Part shown: piece after piece, positions 1-6,313 of the stretch | Layout of the letters: each line of letters opens with the position of its first letter | Position numbering within the stretch: position 1 is the stretch's first letter | From: Dehalobacter sp. CP | GTDB taxonomy: Bacteria; Bacillota_B; Desulfitobacteriia; Desulfitobacteriales; Syntrophobotulaceae | DNA: 8,469 nt | Reading direction: 5' to 3' | Assembly: GCA_009910795.1 (NCBI GenBank) | Contig: VMEE01000057.1 | Location: 1-8,469, forward strand | Notes under the pieces: model-generated | The model's input: only the letters and a program-made list of their open reading frames with translations | Database searches by the model: none | What the model was told of the DNA's origin: nothing | Made by a program: the position numbers and the translations under genes

Positions 1-1039
1 AACCGGTGGAAATAGTGTCTATTCCCAGCCGGTTGCAGAGCTCATTTGCCCTGGCGATTGCTTCCAGATCATCCACAAGGCAGTTGCTCCCGAGCATCGC
101 CATCGTCTCGTATTCGGGGCCTCCGACGTTCCTGCCGTCGATCCCGACGACTCTTCCGCATCTGACAGGGCAGGCTACGCATCCGTAATTGCCCGTAAGG
201 ATGGTCTCGGCCATTCTCTGTCCGGTTATACTCTTTACCTCTTCCTTCCAGGAGCCCTGTTTCCAGTTCCTTATCGGCAGGTCGCCCAGTTCTTCGCAGA
301 GCCCCATGCCACCGGAAGTCCCGTACAGGTTCAGACCTGCTCCCTTTTCTTTCAGAACAGCATTCTTCTCTGAAATGAGCCCTGTCAGGGTCTTTCTGTC
401 GGAGATGGCAGCGACGGCGCTTCCGCCGGCGACTATGGCCTTGAGGTTCTTGCTCCCCATGACGGCTCCCGCTCCGCCCCTCCCTGATGCCCTGGCATCT
501 GTCCCGTCGTGGAATATCCCGGCGAGGGGTATCATTTTTTCCCCTGCGGGGCCTATGCACGAAATTCCGGTGTTTTTACCGTAAACGGCCCTGAGGGCGG
601 CGTCGGTATCCATGGTGTCCTTACCCCATACGCCGGAGGCGTCCTCGAAACCGATCCTCCCGTCTTTGATAGTAAGCAGGGTTGGGGATCCCGCCTTGCC
701 GATTATTATCAACCCGTCAAAACCGCTTTGCTTCAGGTGAAAACCGAAACTTCCGCCTGCGTCTGATTCGAGGAAGATACCTGTAAGGGGGGACCTGGTC
801 ACGACCTGGTGCCTGCCCGATGTCGGGATGCCTGAACCCAAAAAAGGACCGGTCATGAAGATGAGCGGGTTTTCCGGGGAGAGCGGTAGGGTTTTTGGTG
901 TGCTGAACCTGAGGAGAAAAAACGTCCCCATGCCTGAGCCGCCTATATACTTCCTGGCGAAATCCTCGTCAAAAACGATCTCTCTTGACGCTCGTGCCGT
1001 CAGGTCGACTACGGCTATCCTTCCGTGATATCCGTTCAT
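1..1039 (-). CDS. aor: Aldehyde:ferredoxin oxidoreductase, tungstopterin type (N-terminal part, truncated by window edge)
   Basis: Family role: oxidises aldehydes to carboxylates in the cytoplasm using a tungsto-bispterin cofactor and one [4Fe-4S] cluster, passing electrons to ferredoxin; in amino-acid fermenters the aldehydes typically come from 2-oxo acids. Seen: an uninterrupted frame starts at ATG 1039 behind a GGGAG ribosome site and leaves the window after about 346 codons (family length is near 600-620). The opening residues MNGYHGRIAVVDL are typical AOR. Arg76 lies in GRHQVVTRSPLTG, and the pterin-binding signature GRGGAGAVMGSKNLKAI covers residues 186-202. The cluster motif C-x2-C-x3-C is intact as Cys287, Cys290 and Cys294, almost the numbering of the Pyrococcus furiosus enzyme; the fourth cysteine would lie outside the window. 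The ATG is 18 nt after the MoaD-like gene, so the two are probably cotranscribed. The exact substrate cannot be read from this part. Confidence 0.95.
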   Translation of the reverse strand, partial: MNGYHGRIAVVDLTARASREIVFDEDFARKYIGGSGMGTFFLLRFSTPKTLPLSPENPLIFMTGPFLGSGIPTSGRHQVVTRSPLTGIFLESDAGGSFGFHLKQSGFDGLIIIGKAGSPTLLTIKDGRIGFEDASGVWGKDTMDTDAALRAVYGKNTGISCIGPAGEKMIPLAGIFHDGTDARASGRGGAGAVMGSKNLKAIVAGGSAVAAISDRKTLTGLISEKNAVLKEKGAGLNLYGTSGGMGLCEELGDLPIRNWKQGSWKEEVKSITGQRMAETILTGNYGCVACPVRCGRVVGIDGRNVGGPEYETMAMLGSNCLVDDLEAIARANELCNRLGIDTISTG

Positions 1040-1057
1040 TCTTTCAACTCCCTTTTT

Positions 1058-1330
1058 CTAGCCGCTTTCGACGATGCCAAGGAAAAGCAGCGTCGAACCC
1101 GGCGGTATCAGTTCACCATCTTTTAAAGCCCTGGGCCCGCTTCTTTCATCAAAGAGGCAGACAAGACCCTCCCCCGGGGGAACCGCAGTACCTCCTGCCT
1201 TACGCAGCAGCTCCCCCGCAAGGCTCTCAAGGGGGAGACTGACGGCAGAAGGGACGAACTTTTCGTCAACACCGGCTGCGTCCCTCCAGGGCCCGAAGAA
1301 TTTGAGCAGGACCCCCGGTTCCCGGGTCAA
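1058..1330 (-). CDS. MoaD/ThiS-like ubiquitin-fold sulfur-carrier protein
   Basis: A 90-residue protein with the size and end pattern of the MoaD/ThiS family, whose C-terminal glycine is adenylated and thiocarboxylated to donate sulfur when the pterin dithiolene of Mo/W cofactors is made. Seen: an N-terminal strand VLLKFFGPWRDAAG (residues 7-20), a mid-protein helix LESLAGELLRKAG, and the late segment DGELIPPGSTLLFLG before the end, which matches the MoaD beta-strand and tail layout. The tail is Val-Glu-Ser-Gly instead of the usual Gly-Gly. The start is a TTG whose last bases form the TGA stop of the CBS gene (TTGA overlap), with GGAAGGAA about 8 nt upstream, so translation is probably coupled. 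Its position directly before AOR points to a role in tungsten-pterin cofactor assembly for that enzyme, which is inference. It could also be a dedicated carrier not used for general cofactor synthesis. Confidence 0.8.
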   Translation of the reverse strand: MTREPGVLLKFFGPWRDAAGVDEKFVPSAVSLPLESLAGELLRKAGGTAVPPGEGLVCLFDERSGPRALKDGELIPPGSTLLFLGIVESG

Positions 1331-1782
1331 TCCGAGGGTTCCTTCCGGGAGTGCAGGATATAGTCCAGAAGGTCGGCCCTGCTGATGCTGCCGGCAAAGA
1401 TCCCGTTACTGACGACGGGGGCCCTCTTGAGGTTCTTTGTTATCAGGACCATTGCAACATGCAGATCTGTATCATTCTCCTCGAAGACAATGACATCCTT
1501 CTTCATGTACTTTTCGACAGTATCCAGGCTGACCCTCTGGAGACGTTTGCGGAACTGGCCGTAATCGGGGAGAAATGAGGAGTCGTTCAGAAGGTCGAAA
1601 TAACCTGGAAGGGCTGCTTTTACTATGTCTTTCTCGCTCAGGAAGCCTAAGACGCGCCCCTCTTCGTCGACGACGGTAACGCCCGAGATCCGGTGAGCAG
1701 CAAGCACTTCCACCGCCTCCGCGACAGTAGTATCTGGAGAAACGGCTGTAAGGTCCCGATCCATCAGGTCAGCTACAAGCAT
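1327..1782 (-). CDS. Stand-alone two-CBS-domain protein
   Basis: 151 residues made of a CBS pair and little else. CBS1 spans about residues 2-56 (VADLMDRDLTAVSPDTTVAE to GFLSEKDIV) and CBS2 about 90-143 (VEKYMKKDVIVFEEND to GSISRADLLDYI). A 33-residue insert (57-89) joins them and is longer than usual for a minimal pair. CBS pairs usually bind adenosine nucleotides (AMP, ADP, ATP, SAM) or c-di-AMP in a cleft and act as energy or nucleotide sensors. No catalytic or DNA-binding domain is present. The start at ATG 1782 has GGGGAGG about 7 nt upstream. It overlaps the MoaD-like gene by 4 nt, so it is first in a CBS-MoaD-AOR unit. A regulatory role towards AOR or towards cofactor assembly is inferred from context only. 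Confidence 0.88.
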   Translation of the reverse strand: MLVADLMDRDLTAVSPDTTVAEAVEVLAAHRISGVTVVDEEGRVLGFLSEKDIVKAALPGYFDLLNDSSFLPDYGQFRKRLQRVSLDTVEKYMKKDVIVFEENDTDLHVAMVLITKNLKRAPVVSNGIFAGSISRADLLDYILHSRKEPSD

Positions 1783-1812
1783 CCGGACACCTCCCCTGCA
1801 TGCTCTTTATCA

Positions 1813-1841
1813 AGTATCCTCTCTTGAAGCCTCAAGGTAAA
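1813..1841 (-). promoter_or_regulatory. Candidate sigma70-type promoter for the CBS-MoaD-AOR unit
   Basis: On the minus strand TTTACC (1841-1836) and GATACT (1818-1813) are separated by 17 nt, about 31 nt before the CBS start codon. Each box matches the consensus at four of six positions, so this is only a moderate match. It lies in the 72-nt gap after the transporter gene. I see no convincing terminator in that gap, so readthrough from the transporter is equally possible. Confidence 0.35.
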
Positions 1842-1854
1842 GCGGTCAATGGGG

Positions 1855-3132
1855 CTACCAGCCCCACCTTGCCATCACATAAAGGCTTGCCACCGAGAGG
1901 GATATCAGCACCGCCTTGATACCAGTTTTCATGAAATCCCTGAATGCGATCCTGCTTCCGCTCTTTTCCGCCATGTCGGCCACGATGACATTGGCTGCAG
2001 AACCGAGGAATGACCCGTTGCCTCCGAGGCAGGCGCCAAGAGCCAGAGCCCAGTATAGAGGTTCCGCCTGGACGCCGAGGGAGATGGAAATATCCCTTGC
2101 CACAAAAACAAAGGTCGCGGAGAAAGCCACGTTGTTGACAAACGAACAGACAAGACCGGAAAACCAGAGGATGGCAAGAAGCGCCATTACCGGATGCCCC
2201 TTCAGCAGGGATGTGAAGCCTGCTGACACCAGCGAAATGACCCCCGTCTCTTTCAACGCCCCGACGATCACGAAAAGTGTCGCGAAAAAGACTATGGTAG
2301 GCCATTCTATATCCTTGTGGATCACCTCATCTCCGTTGACGGGAACGACTGCCAGCAAAAGCGCTGCTCCAAGAAGAGCCACAACGGATGCAGGGAGGTG
2401 AAGCATATGGTGGACCCCGAACCCGACAAGAACAAAAGCCATGGCAACAGATGAACGGATCATCAGGGAACGGTCGCGTATCAGTTTGCTCTCGTCGACC
2501 TGCGCGATCCTTTCCGATGAAGAGGATGACGAGGTCAGATCGTCCCGGTAATGGAAGAGGAGCCAGCCCGAAACTGCCGCGAGGACAAGTAGCGCGGCAG
2601 GTGTCAGGTTCAGGATGAAATCCATGAAGGAAAAGCCGGCGAAGGATCCTATTATTATGTTGGGAGGATCACCTACGAGGGTCGCAGTGCCGCCGATATT
2701 CGATGCAAAAGCCTCACCGATCAGGAAGGGAACCGGGTTGACGTCGATCAGGTCTACAAGAGATATCACCACGGGACTGATAAGGAGAACGGTCGTTACA
2801 TTGTCAAGGAAGGCCGAAAGAATGGCAGTAACAGCGAGGACAGCCAGGAATGTCAGGCGGATGTTGCCCCCCGTAAGCTTGACGGTCTTTACGGCAATGT
2901 ACTGAAAGATCCCCGTTCGGGACAGAATGCCCACGATGACCATCATTCCCATAAGAAGGCCGATCGTGTTGAAGTCGATATAACCCACTGCCTTTTCGGC
3001 CGGGATGATATTGAAGGCCATGAGCAGGCTCGCGCCGAGGAGCGTCGCTACGCTCCTCCTCATCTTTCCCGTGGCTATGAGGGCTATCGTCGCGATGAAG
3101 ACAGCAAGTGCGGCAACGGCAGAAAACGACAT
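1855..3132 (-). CDS. ArsB/NhaD-type ion transporter (IT superfamily permease)
   Basis: A 425-residue polytopic inner-membrane protein. Seen: roughly a dozen hydrophobic segments in two halves separated by a charged cytoplasmic-type loop with a run of six serines (201-206). Family hallmarks are present in both halves: LDNVTTVLL at 109-117 and NIGGTATLVGDPPN at 145-158 in the first, FVNNVAFSATF (331-341) and GNGSFLGSAANVIVADM (371-387) in the second. These place it in the ArsB/NhaD group of COG1055, whose members export arsenite or exchange Na+ for H+. No arsR, arsA or arsC gene lies nearby, so sodium/proton exchange or transport of another anion is at least as likely as arsenite export. The start at ATG 3132 has GAGAGGAAG just upstream and overlaps an upstream stop (TGATG). 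It is transcribed divergently from the ABC importer and points towards the AOR unit 72 nt downstream. Confidence 0.88.
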   Translation of the reverse strand: MSFSAVAALAVFIATIALIATGKMRRSVATLLGASLLMAFNIIPAEKAVGYIDFNTIGLLMGMMVIVGILSRTGIFQYIAVKTVKLTGGNIRLTFLAVLAVTAILSAFLDNVTTVLLISPVVISLVDLIDVNPVPFLIGEAFASNIGGTATLVGDPPNIIIGSFAGFSFMDFILNLTPAALLVLAAVSGWLLFHYRDDLTSSSSSSERIAQVDESKLIRDRSLMIRSSVAMAFVLVGFGVHHMLHLPASVVALLGAALLLAVVPVNGDEVIHKDIEWPTIVFFATLFVIVGALKETGVISLVSAGFTSLLKGHPVMALLAILWFSGLVCSFVNNVAFSATFVFVARDISISLGVQAEPLYWALALGACLGGNGSFLGSAANVIVADMAEKSGSRIAFRDFMKTGIKAVLISLSVASLYVMARWGW

Positions 3133-3248
3133 CAGAAGCTTCCTCTCTTAAAAATCAACTCAACACCCGAAGGTTGCGGAAAATGAAACAAGCCCCTGGC
3201 AGGTGGCCAGTCTGGTCTTTTGGCACTTATAAGGCGTGTGAAAATGGC
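3133..3248 (-). promoter_or_regulatory. Long 5' leader of the ArsB/NhaD-type transporter gene
   Basis: If the promoter at 3283-3255 is used, the transcript starts near 3248 and carries about 116 untranslated nucleotides. The leader holds a perfect inverted repeat, CTGGC-N5-GCCAG (3196-3210), and a second small hairpin, CAACC..GGTGTTG (3161-3176). A five-U run (3154-3150) follows six bases later, before the ribosome site. The second hairpin is imperfect and its U-run is displaced, so it is at best a weak attenuator. I do not recognise a known riboswitch consensus here. Confidence 0.35.
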
Positions 3249-3254
3249 CCCGCC

Positions 3255-3283
3255 AGTATACTTTTCATACATATACCTGTAAA
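3255..3283 (-). promoter_or_regulatory. Promoter for the ArsB/NhaD-type transporter
   Basis: On the minus strand TTTACA (3283-3278) and TATACT (3260-3255) are separated by exactly 17 nt. Each box matches the sigma70 consensus at five of six positions. The spacer and -10 region contain GTATA and TATAC arms (3256-3260 and 3272-3276 in plus coordinates) that form an 11-nt-spaced inverted repeat and could bind a regulator. Confidence 0.65.
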
Positions 3284-3293
3284 CAGCCCTTCT

Positions 3294-3322
3294 TTGACAG
3301 AATTTCAAAAAGTAACTAGTAT
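3294..3322 (+). promoter_or_regulatory. Promoter for the glycine-betaine-type ABC importer operon
   Basis: A perfect -35 box TTGACA (3294-3299) and a -10 box TAGTAT (3317-3322) are separated by 17 nt. Transcription would start near 3329, leaving a leader of about 34 nt before the binding-protein ATG. It lies back to back with the leftward promoter, the two -35 boxes being 10 bp apart, so one regulator bound between them could affect both directions. Confidence 0.7.
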
Positions 3323-3347
3323 TGCCTGTAACGTGGTAAAACGATCC

Positions 3348-3356
3348 AAAGGAGGT
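3348..3356 (+). promoter_or_regulatory. Shine-Dalgarno that fixes the binding-protein start
   Basis: AAAGGAGGT lies 6 nt before ATG 3363. The frame is open further upstream to 3108, but that extension would cross the promoter and into the divergent transporter gene. This site, followed at once by a signal peptide, shows that 3363 is the real start. Confidence 0.85.
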
Positions 3357-3362
3357 ATTGAC

Positions 3363-4322
3363 ATGCACAATGATACACCGCGGACAAGATTTTTTCGCAT
3401 TGCTGCCATAGCACTTGCGGCTCTTCTGCTGATGTCTCCTCTTCCTTATGCAGGCGCTCCGGCTTCCCAGGCTTCGGAGAAGGTGACAGTGGGTTCCAAG
3501 ATCGACACGGAGGGAGCGCTTCTTGGACAGATGATCGTTCTGCTCCTCAAGGAGAACGGATTCAGGGTTTCTGACAAAACAGGTCTAGGAGCGACAAATG
3601 TCGTAAGGCAGGCCATTTTCGCCGGAGAGATCGACATATACCCGGAATACACCGGCAACGGGTACTACTTCTTCGGGGAAAAGGATGCCGATGTCTGGAA
3701 GGACTCCCAAAAGGCCTTTGAAAGAGTCTCATCTCTCGACCTCGAGAAGAACGGGATCGTATGGCTTAAACCGGCTCCGGCAAACAACACCTGGGCGATA
3801 GCGCTGCGGAAGGATCTTGCCGAAAGCGAGAACATCAGGACCCTGGAGGATCTTGCCGCCTTCGTCAACCGGGGGGGCAGGATTCGGATCGCCTGCTCCG
3901 AAGAGTTTGCGACACGCCCCGACGCGCTTCCGGCATTCGAGGCCGCATACAAATTCAGGCTGGCCAAGGATGACCTTCTTATACTCTCCGGAGGGAATAC
4001 GGCCCAGACGGAGCAGGCTGCGTCCCTGGGACGAGACGGTGTCAATGCGGCGATGGCCTACGGGACCGACGGAGGGATTGCAGCACTCGACCTGGTGGTT
4101 CTTGAGGATTCGCTGGGAGTACAGCCAGTCTACGAACCGGCTCCGATAATCCGCAAGGAAACCCTGGAAAAGAGCCCAGCCATTGCCGGAATACTTGACC
4201 CGGTATTCGAGGGGCTTGATCTTCTTACCCTTCAGGGACTCAATGCGAAAATCGCGGTCGAGGGACAGGACCCCTCCAAAGTTGCGGGAGAGTACCTGAG
4301 GTCAAAGGGGTTCATTAAGTAG
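3363..4322 (+). CDS. yehZ: ABC importer substrate-binding protein, glycine betaine/choline (OsmF/YehZ) family
   Basis: 319 residues. It would capture a quaternary-ammonium compound such as betaine or choline outside the inner membrane and deliver it to the permeases. Seen: a signal peptide with basic residues at 7-12, a hydrophobic core at about 13-27 and a likely signal peptidase I site near SQA-SE (37). No lipobox cysteine is present (the only Cys is 178), so it should be soluble in a periplasm, which favours a diderm host. OpuAC-type binding-fold hallmarks follow: VGSKIDTEGALLGQM (43-57), the strongly typical IYPEYTGNG (92-100), PAPANNTWAIALRK (137-150) and AYGTDGGI (232-239). It is first in an operon with two permease genes, the next starting 13 nt after its stop. 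The substrate is inferred from family; glycine betaine, choline and carnitine binders are hard to separate by eye, and YehZ itself has only weak betaine affinity in E. coli. Confidence 0.9.
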   Translation: MHNDTPRTRFFRIAAIALAALLLMSPLPYAGAPASQASEKVTVGSKIDTEGALLGQMIVLLLKENGFRVSDKTGLGATNVVRQAIFAGEIDIYPEYTGNGYYFFGEKDADVWKDSQKAFERVSSLDLEKNGIVWLKPAPANNTWAIALRKDLAESENIRTLEDLAAFVNRGGRIRIACSEEFATRPDALPAFEAAYKFRLAKDDLLILSGGNTAQTEQAASLGRDGVNAAMAYGTDGGIAALDLVVLEDSLGVQPVYEPAPIIRKETLEKSPAIAGILDPVFEGLDLLTLQGLNAKIAVEGQDPSKVAGEYLRSKGFIK

Positions 4323-4335
4323 GCAGGCCCCGGAA

Positions 4336-5526
4336 ATGATCTTCGGAAGGGGAGGCTGGCGGCTTTTGGGCAACGGCACGGACAGAGTGGCTGCATCGGG
4401 CTCGCTTATTGTCCTTTTGTCCCTGGCCATTCTCCCCTTCCTTGTGATCAGGGAGACCCGGATATCTCCACCCGCAGGTCTTTCGGCCCTCGAGTCCACC
4501 GGTATTCCCGGGATCCTGATAATTGCAGGACTGGCCGTTGTTTCGCTCTATTCATCGACGCTAAAATCCTTACGGCGGCGAACGATAACATCAGCTTCTC
4601 TCTCCCGCATCCTCGTGATCTTCATACTCTGGAAGGCCGGATCTGCCGCATCGGGACTGCATGTACCGGAGATGCCCTTCGCAAGGTTTTCGCCCGGGTC
4701 AGGCGCATGGCTCTCTCTTTTCGGCTCCTATATGATCATGTCCTCCTGCAGGAACGCTGCCAGAGAGGAACCATTCTTCAGGATATTCTGCCTTGCATTC
4801 TATGGGGCCCTGGCGATGCTCTTCATCTCCGGCAGTCTTGACGGGCTCTCCTTCATGGTCGAATACTTCAACCGCAGCTCCCGCTTCCGTCAGGAGATGC
4901 TCAGACACATCACCCTGGCCTTTTCAGCCGTGACCATAGGCCTCATCCTGGGTTTCCCCCTGGGGCTTGCCGCTTTCCGGAAGAAACGCCTCCGCTCTGT
5001 CATTCTCTACTCCGCGAATACCCTTCAGACCATCCCCAGCCTTGCCCTTTTCGGCCTTCTCATTGCCCCTCTGGCCTGGGCCGCACGGGTTTTCCCTCCT
5101 CTTGCTGCACTGGGAATAGGCGGCATAGGTTGGGCTCCGGCCCTGATCGCGCTAGTCCTCTATTCTCTTCTTCCGGTCATCAGGAACACCGTTTCGGCAT
5201 TCTCCGTGATCGAACCCAGCGTCATAGACTCCGGGCTGGGAATGGGGATGAGCCGGAAACAGCTTTTCATGAAGGTAGAACTCCCTATCGCAATACCGGT
5301 CATCATGGCGGGCATTCGCATCTCCGGGGTTCAGGCCGTGGGAAACACGGCTGTCGCCGCACTTATCGGAGCCGGCGGATTCGGACAGTTCATCTTCCAG
5401 GGCCTTGGCGAGGCCGCTCCTGACCTGATCCTCCTGGGAGCTCTCCCGACGGTGCTGCTCGCCCTTGCCGTCGACGGGATCCTAAAAAGGGCTGCGTCTG
5501 CCCTTGAACCGGGAGGCCAGAGGTGA
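4336..5526 (+). CDS. yehY: ABC importer permease with N-terminal membrane extension (YehY-like)
   Basis: 396 residues, inner membrane. The C-terminal half (about 188-384) is a normal binding-protein-dependent permease domain, with LQTIPSLALFGLLIAPLAW (230-248) and the coupling region 298-317 ending in KVELP. The acidic-Ala-Ala start of the EAA loop is replaced by Asp298-Ser-Gly, but the downstream Gly and Leu-Pro are kept. The N-terminal half (about 18-166) adds several extra membrane segments, the layout of E. coli YehY and unlike the short OpuCB/OpuCD permeases. The ATG at 4336 has a weak ribosome site. An in-frame TTG at 4366, ten bases after AGGGGAGG (4348-4355), is a serious alternative that would shorten the protein by 10 residues. 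It overlaps the next permease gene by 4 nt (GTGA). Confidence 0.88.
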   Translation: MIFGRGGWRLLGNGTDRVAASGSLIVLLSLAILPFLVIRETRISPPAGLSALESTGIPGILIIAGLAVVSLYSSTLKSLRRRTITSASLSRILVIFILWKAGSAASGLHVPEMPFARFSPGSGAWLSLFGSYMIMSSCRNAAREEPFFRIFCLAFYGALAMLFISGSLDGLSFMVEYFNRSSRFRQEMLRHITLAFSAVTIGLILGFPLGLAAFRKKRLRSVILYSANTLQTIPSLALFGLLIAPLAWAARVFPPLAALGIGGIGWAPALIALVLYSLLPVIRNTVSAFSVIEPSVIDSGLGMGMSRKQLFMKVELPIAIPVIMAGIRISGVQAVGNTAVAALIGAGGFGQFIFQGLGEAAPDLILLGALPTVLLALAVDGILKRAASALEPGGQR

Positions 5527-6266
5527 GTTCCTCGAAAAGGTCCTCCAGGTATCTGATCCCAATGCTCATGATCCTCTCCTACGCGGCCCTTCTGGCCGCA
5601 GAACCTCTCTGGGAAGCGTTCCTCAGGGCGGCATTCCCTGCACAGGGATCGGTTATCTACCAGCGGGCAGGCATGCTGAGGCTCGCCGGTGAGCACATGG
5701 CTCTTGTGGGTCTTTCTTCTGCACTTTCGATCCTTATCGGGGTCGCAGGCGGGATCCTTGTCACAAGGAAAGGCGGAAGGGAGTTCATGCCCGTCGTGGA
5801 CGACATCACATCCATCGGGCAGACGTTCCCGCCGGTGGCAGTACTGGCACTGGCGGTACCCGCCCTCGGGTTCGGATTCCGCCCCGCTCTTTTCGCACTC
5901 TTCATATACGGACTTATGCCGATCCTGCAGAACACCGTGACAGGGCTCCGATCGGTTCGCTCCGAGATTCTGGACGCAGCGGCAGGAATGGGGATGCGCC
6001 CCGCCCAGTCGCTTTTCCGCGTTGAACTCCCTCTTGCACTGCCTGTAATCATGGGCGGGATCCGTACCTCAGCGGTCATTTCCGTAGGAACGGCAACGAT
6101 CGGGGCAACGATTGGAGCTGGCGGGCTGGGGGCACCGATCATCTCGGGCCTGATATCCAGGAATCCGGCACTGGTGCTCCAGGGAGCGCTCTCGGCGGCG
6201 CTTCTTGCCGTAGTGGTAGACAACGTGCTTGCCGGCGTTGAGCTGTTCCTTTCGGATGATCAGTGA
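5523..6266 (+). CDS. yehW: ABC importer permease, short partner (YehW-like)
   Basis: 247 residues with about six membrane segments, the usual size of an OpuCB/YehW-type subunit. The permease domain begins near residue 55, and the EAA coupling loop is well formed: E148, then DAAAGMG (151-157), through VELPLALP (167-174). The late segment GATIGAGGLGAPIISGL (194-210) is typical of the family. It should pair with the longer permease as a heterodimer. The start is GTG 5523, which overlaps the preceding TGA, with GGGAGG about 7 nt upstream, so translation is coupled. In the E. coli yehZYXW operon an ATPase gene lies between the two permeases; here they abut directly and no ATP-binding protein follows. 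Confidence 0.88.
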   Translation: MSSSKRSSRYLIPMLMILSYAALLAAEPLWEAFLRAAFPAQGSVIYQRAGMLRLAGEHMALVGLSSALSILIGVAGGILVTRKGGREFMPVVDDITSIGQTFPPVAVLALAVPALGFGFRPALFALFIYGLMPILQNTVTGLRSVRSEILDAAAGMGMRPAQSLFRVELPLALPVIMGGIRTSAVISVGTATIGATIGAGGLGAPIISGLISRNPALVLQGALSAALLAVVVDNVLAGVELFLSDDQ

Positions 6267-6271
6267 GGGCT

Positions 6272-6277
6272 TATAAT
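6272..6277 (+). promoter_or_regulatory. Isolated consensus -10 box ahead of the NYN gene
   Basis: A perfect TATAAT lies in the 47-nt gap after the permease stop. No good -35 box stands 16-18 nt upstream (the best at that spacing is about TTTCGG) and there is no extended TG. It may give the NYN gene a weak or activator-dependent promoter, or be chance. Confidence 0.3.
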
Positions 6278-6313
6278 GGCTGAAGAACCAAACAGACCAG
6301 GGGAGGGATAACG

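Noticed and set aside
201..560. Possible frameshift or pseudogene in AOR
   Set aside because: Reading the minus strand codon by codon gave one uninterrupted frame with all expected motifs in register.
69..766. Open frames on both strands within the AOR region (for example 69-560 and 509-766)
   Set aside because: They are antisense or out-of-frame shadows of the AOR coding frame, with low-complexity, Arg/Pro/Ser-rich translations.
1824..1838. CTTGA..TCAAG mini-hairpin in the gap before the CBS gene
   Set aside because: A five-base stem with no T-run; expected by chance.
1852..1866. GGGGCT-N3-AGCCCC hairpin at the transporter stop codon as terminator
   Set aside because: It overlaps the stop codon and has no T-run after it on the minus strand.
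3108..3362. Upstream extension of the binding-protein frame to an ATG at 3108
   Set aside because: It would cover the promoter and overlap the divergent transporter gene; the strong ribosome site and signal peptide begin at 3363.
3132..3368. 78-codon minus-strand frame ending in TGATG at the transporter start
   Set aside because: Its start lies upstream of the leftward promoter and inside the divergent gene, and the part within the leader has no ATG and no good ribosome site. A coupled leader peptide from an internal TTG cannot be excluded but is unsupported.
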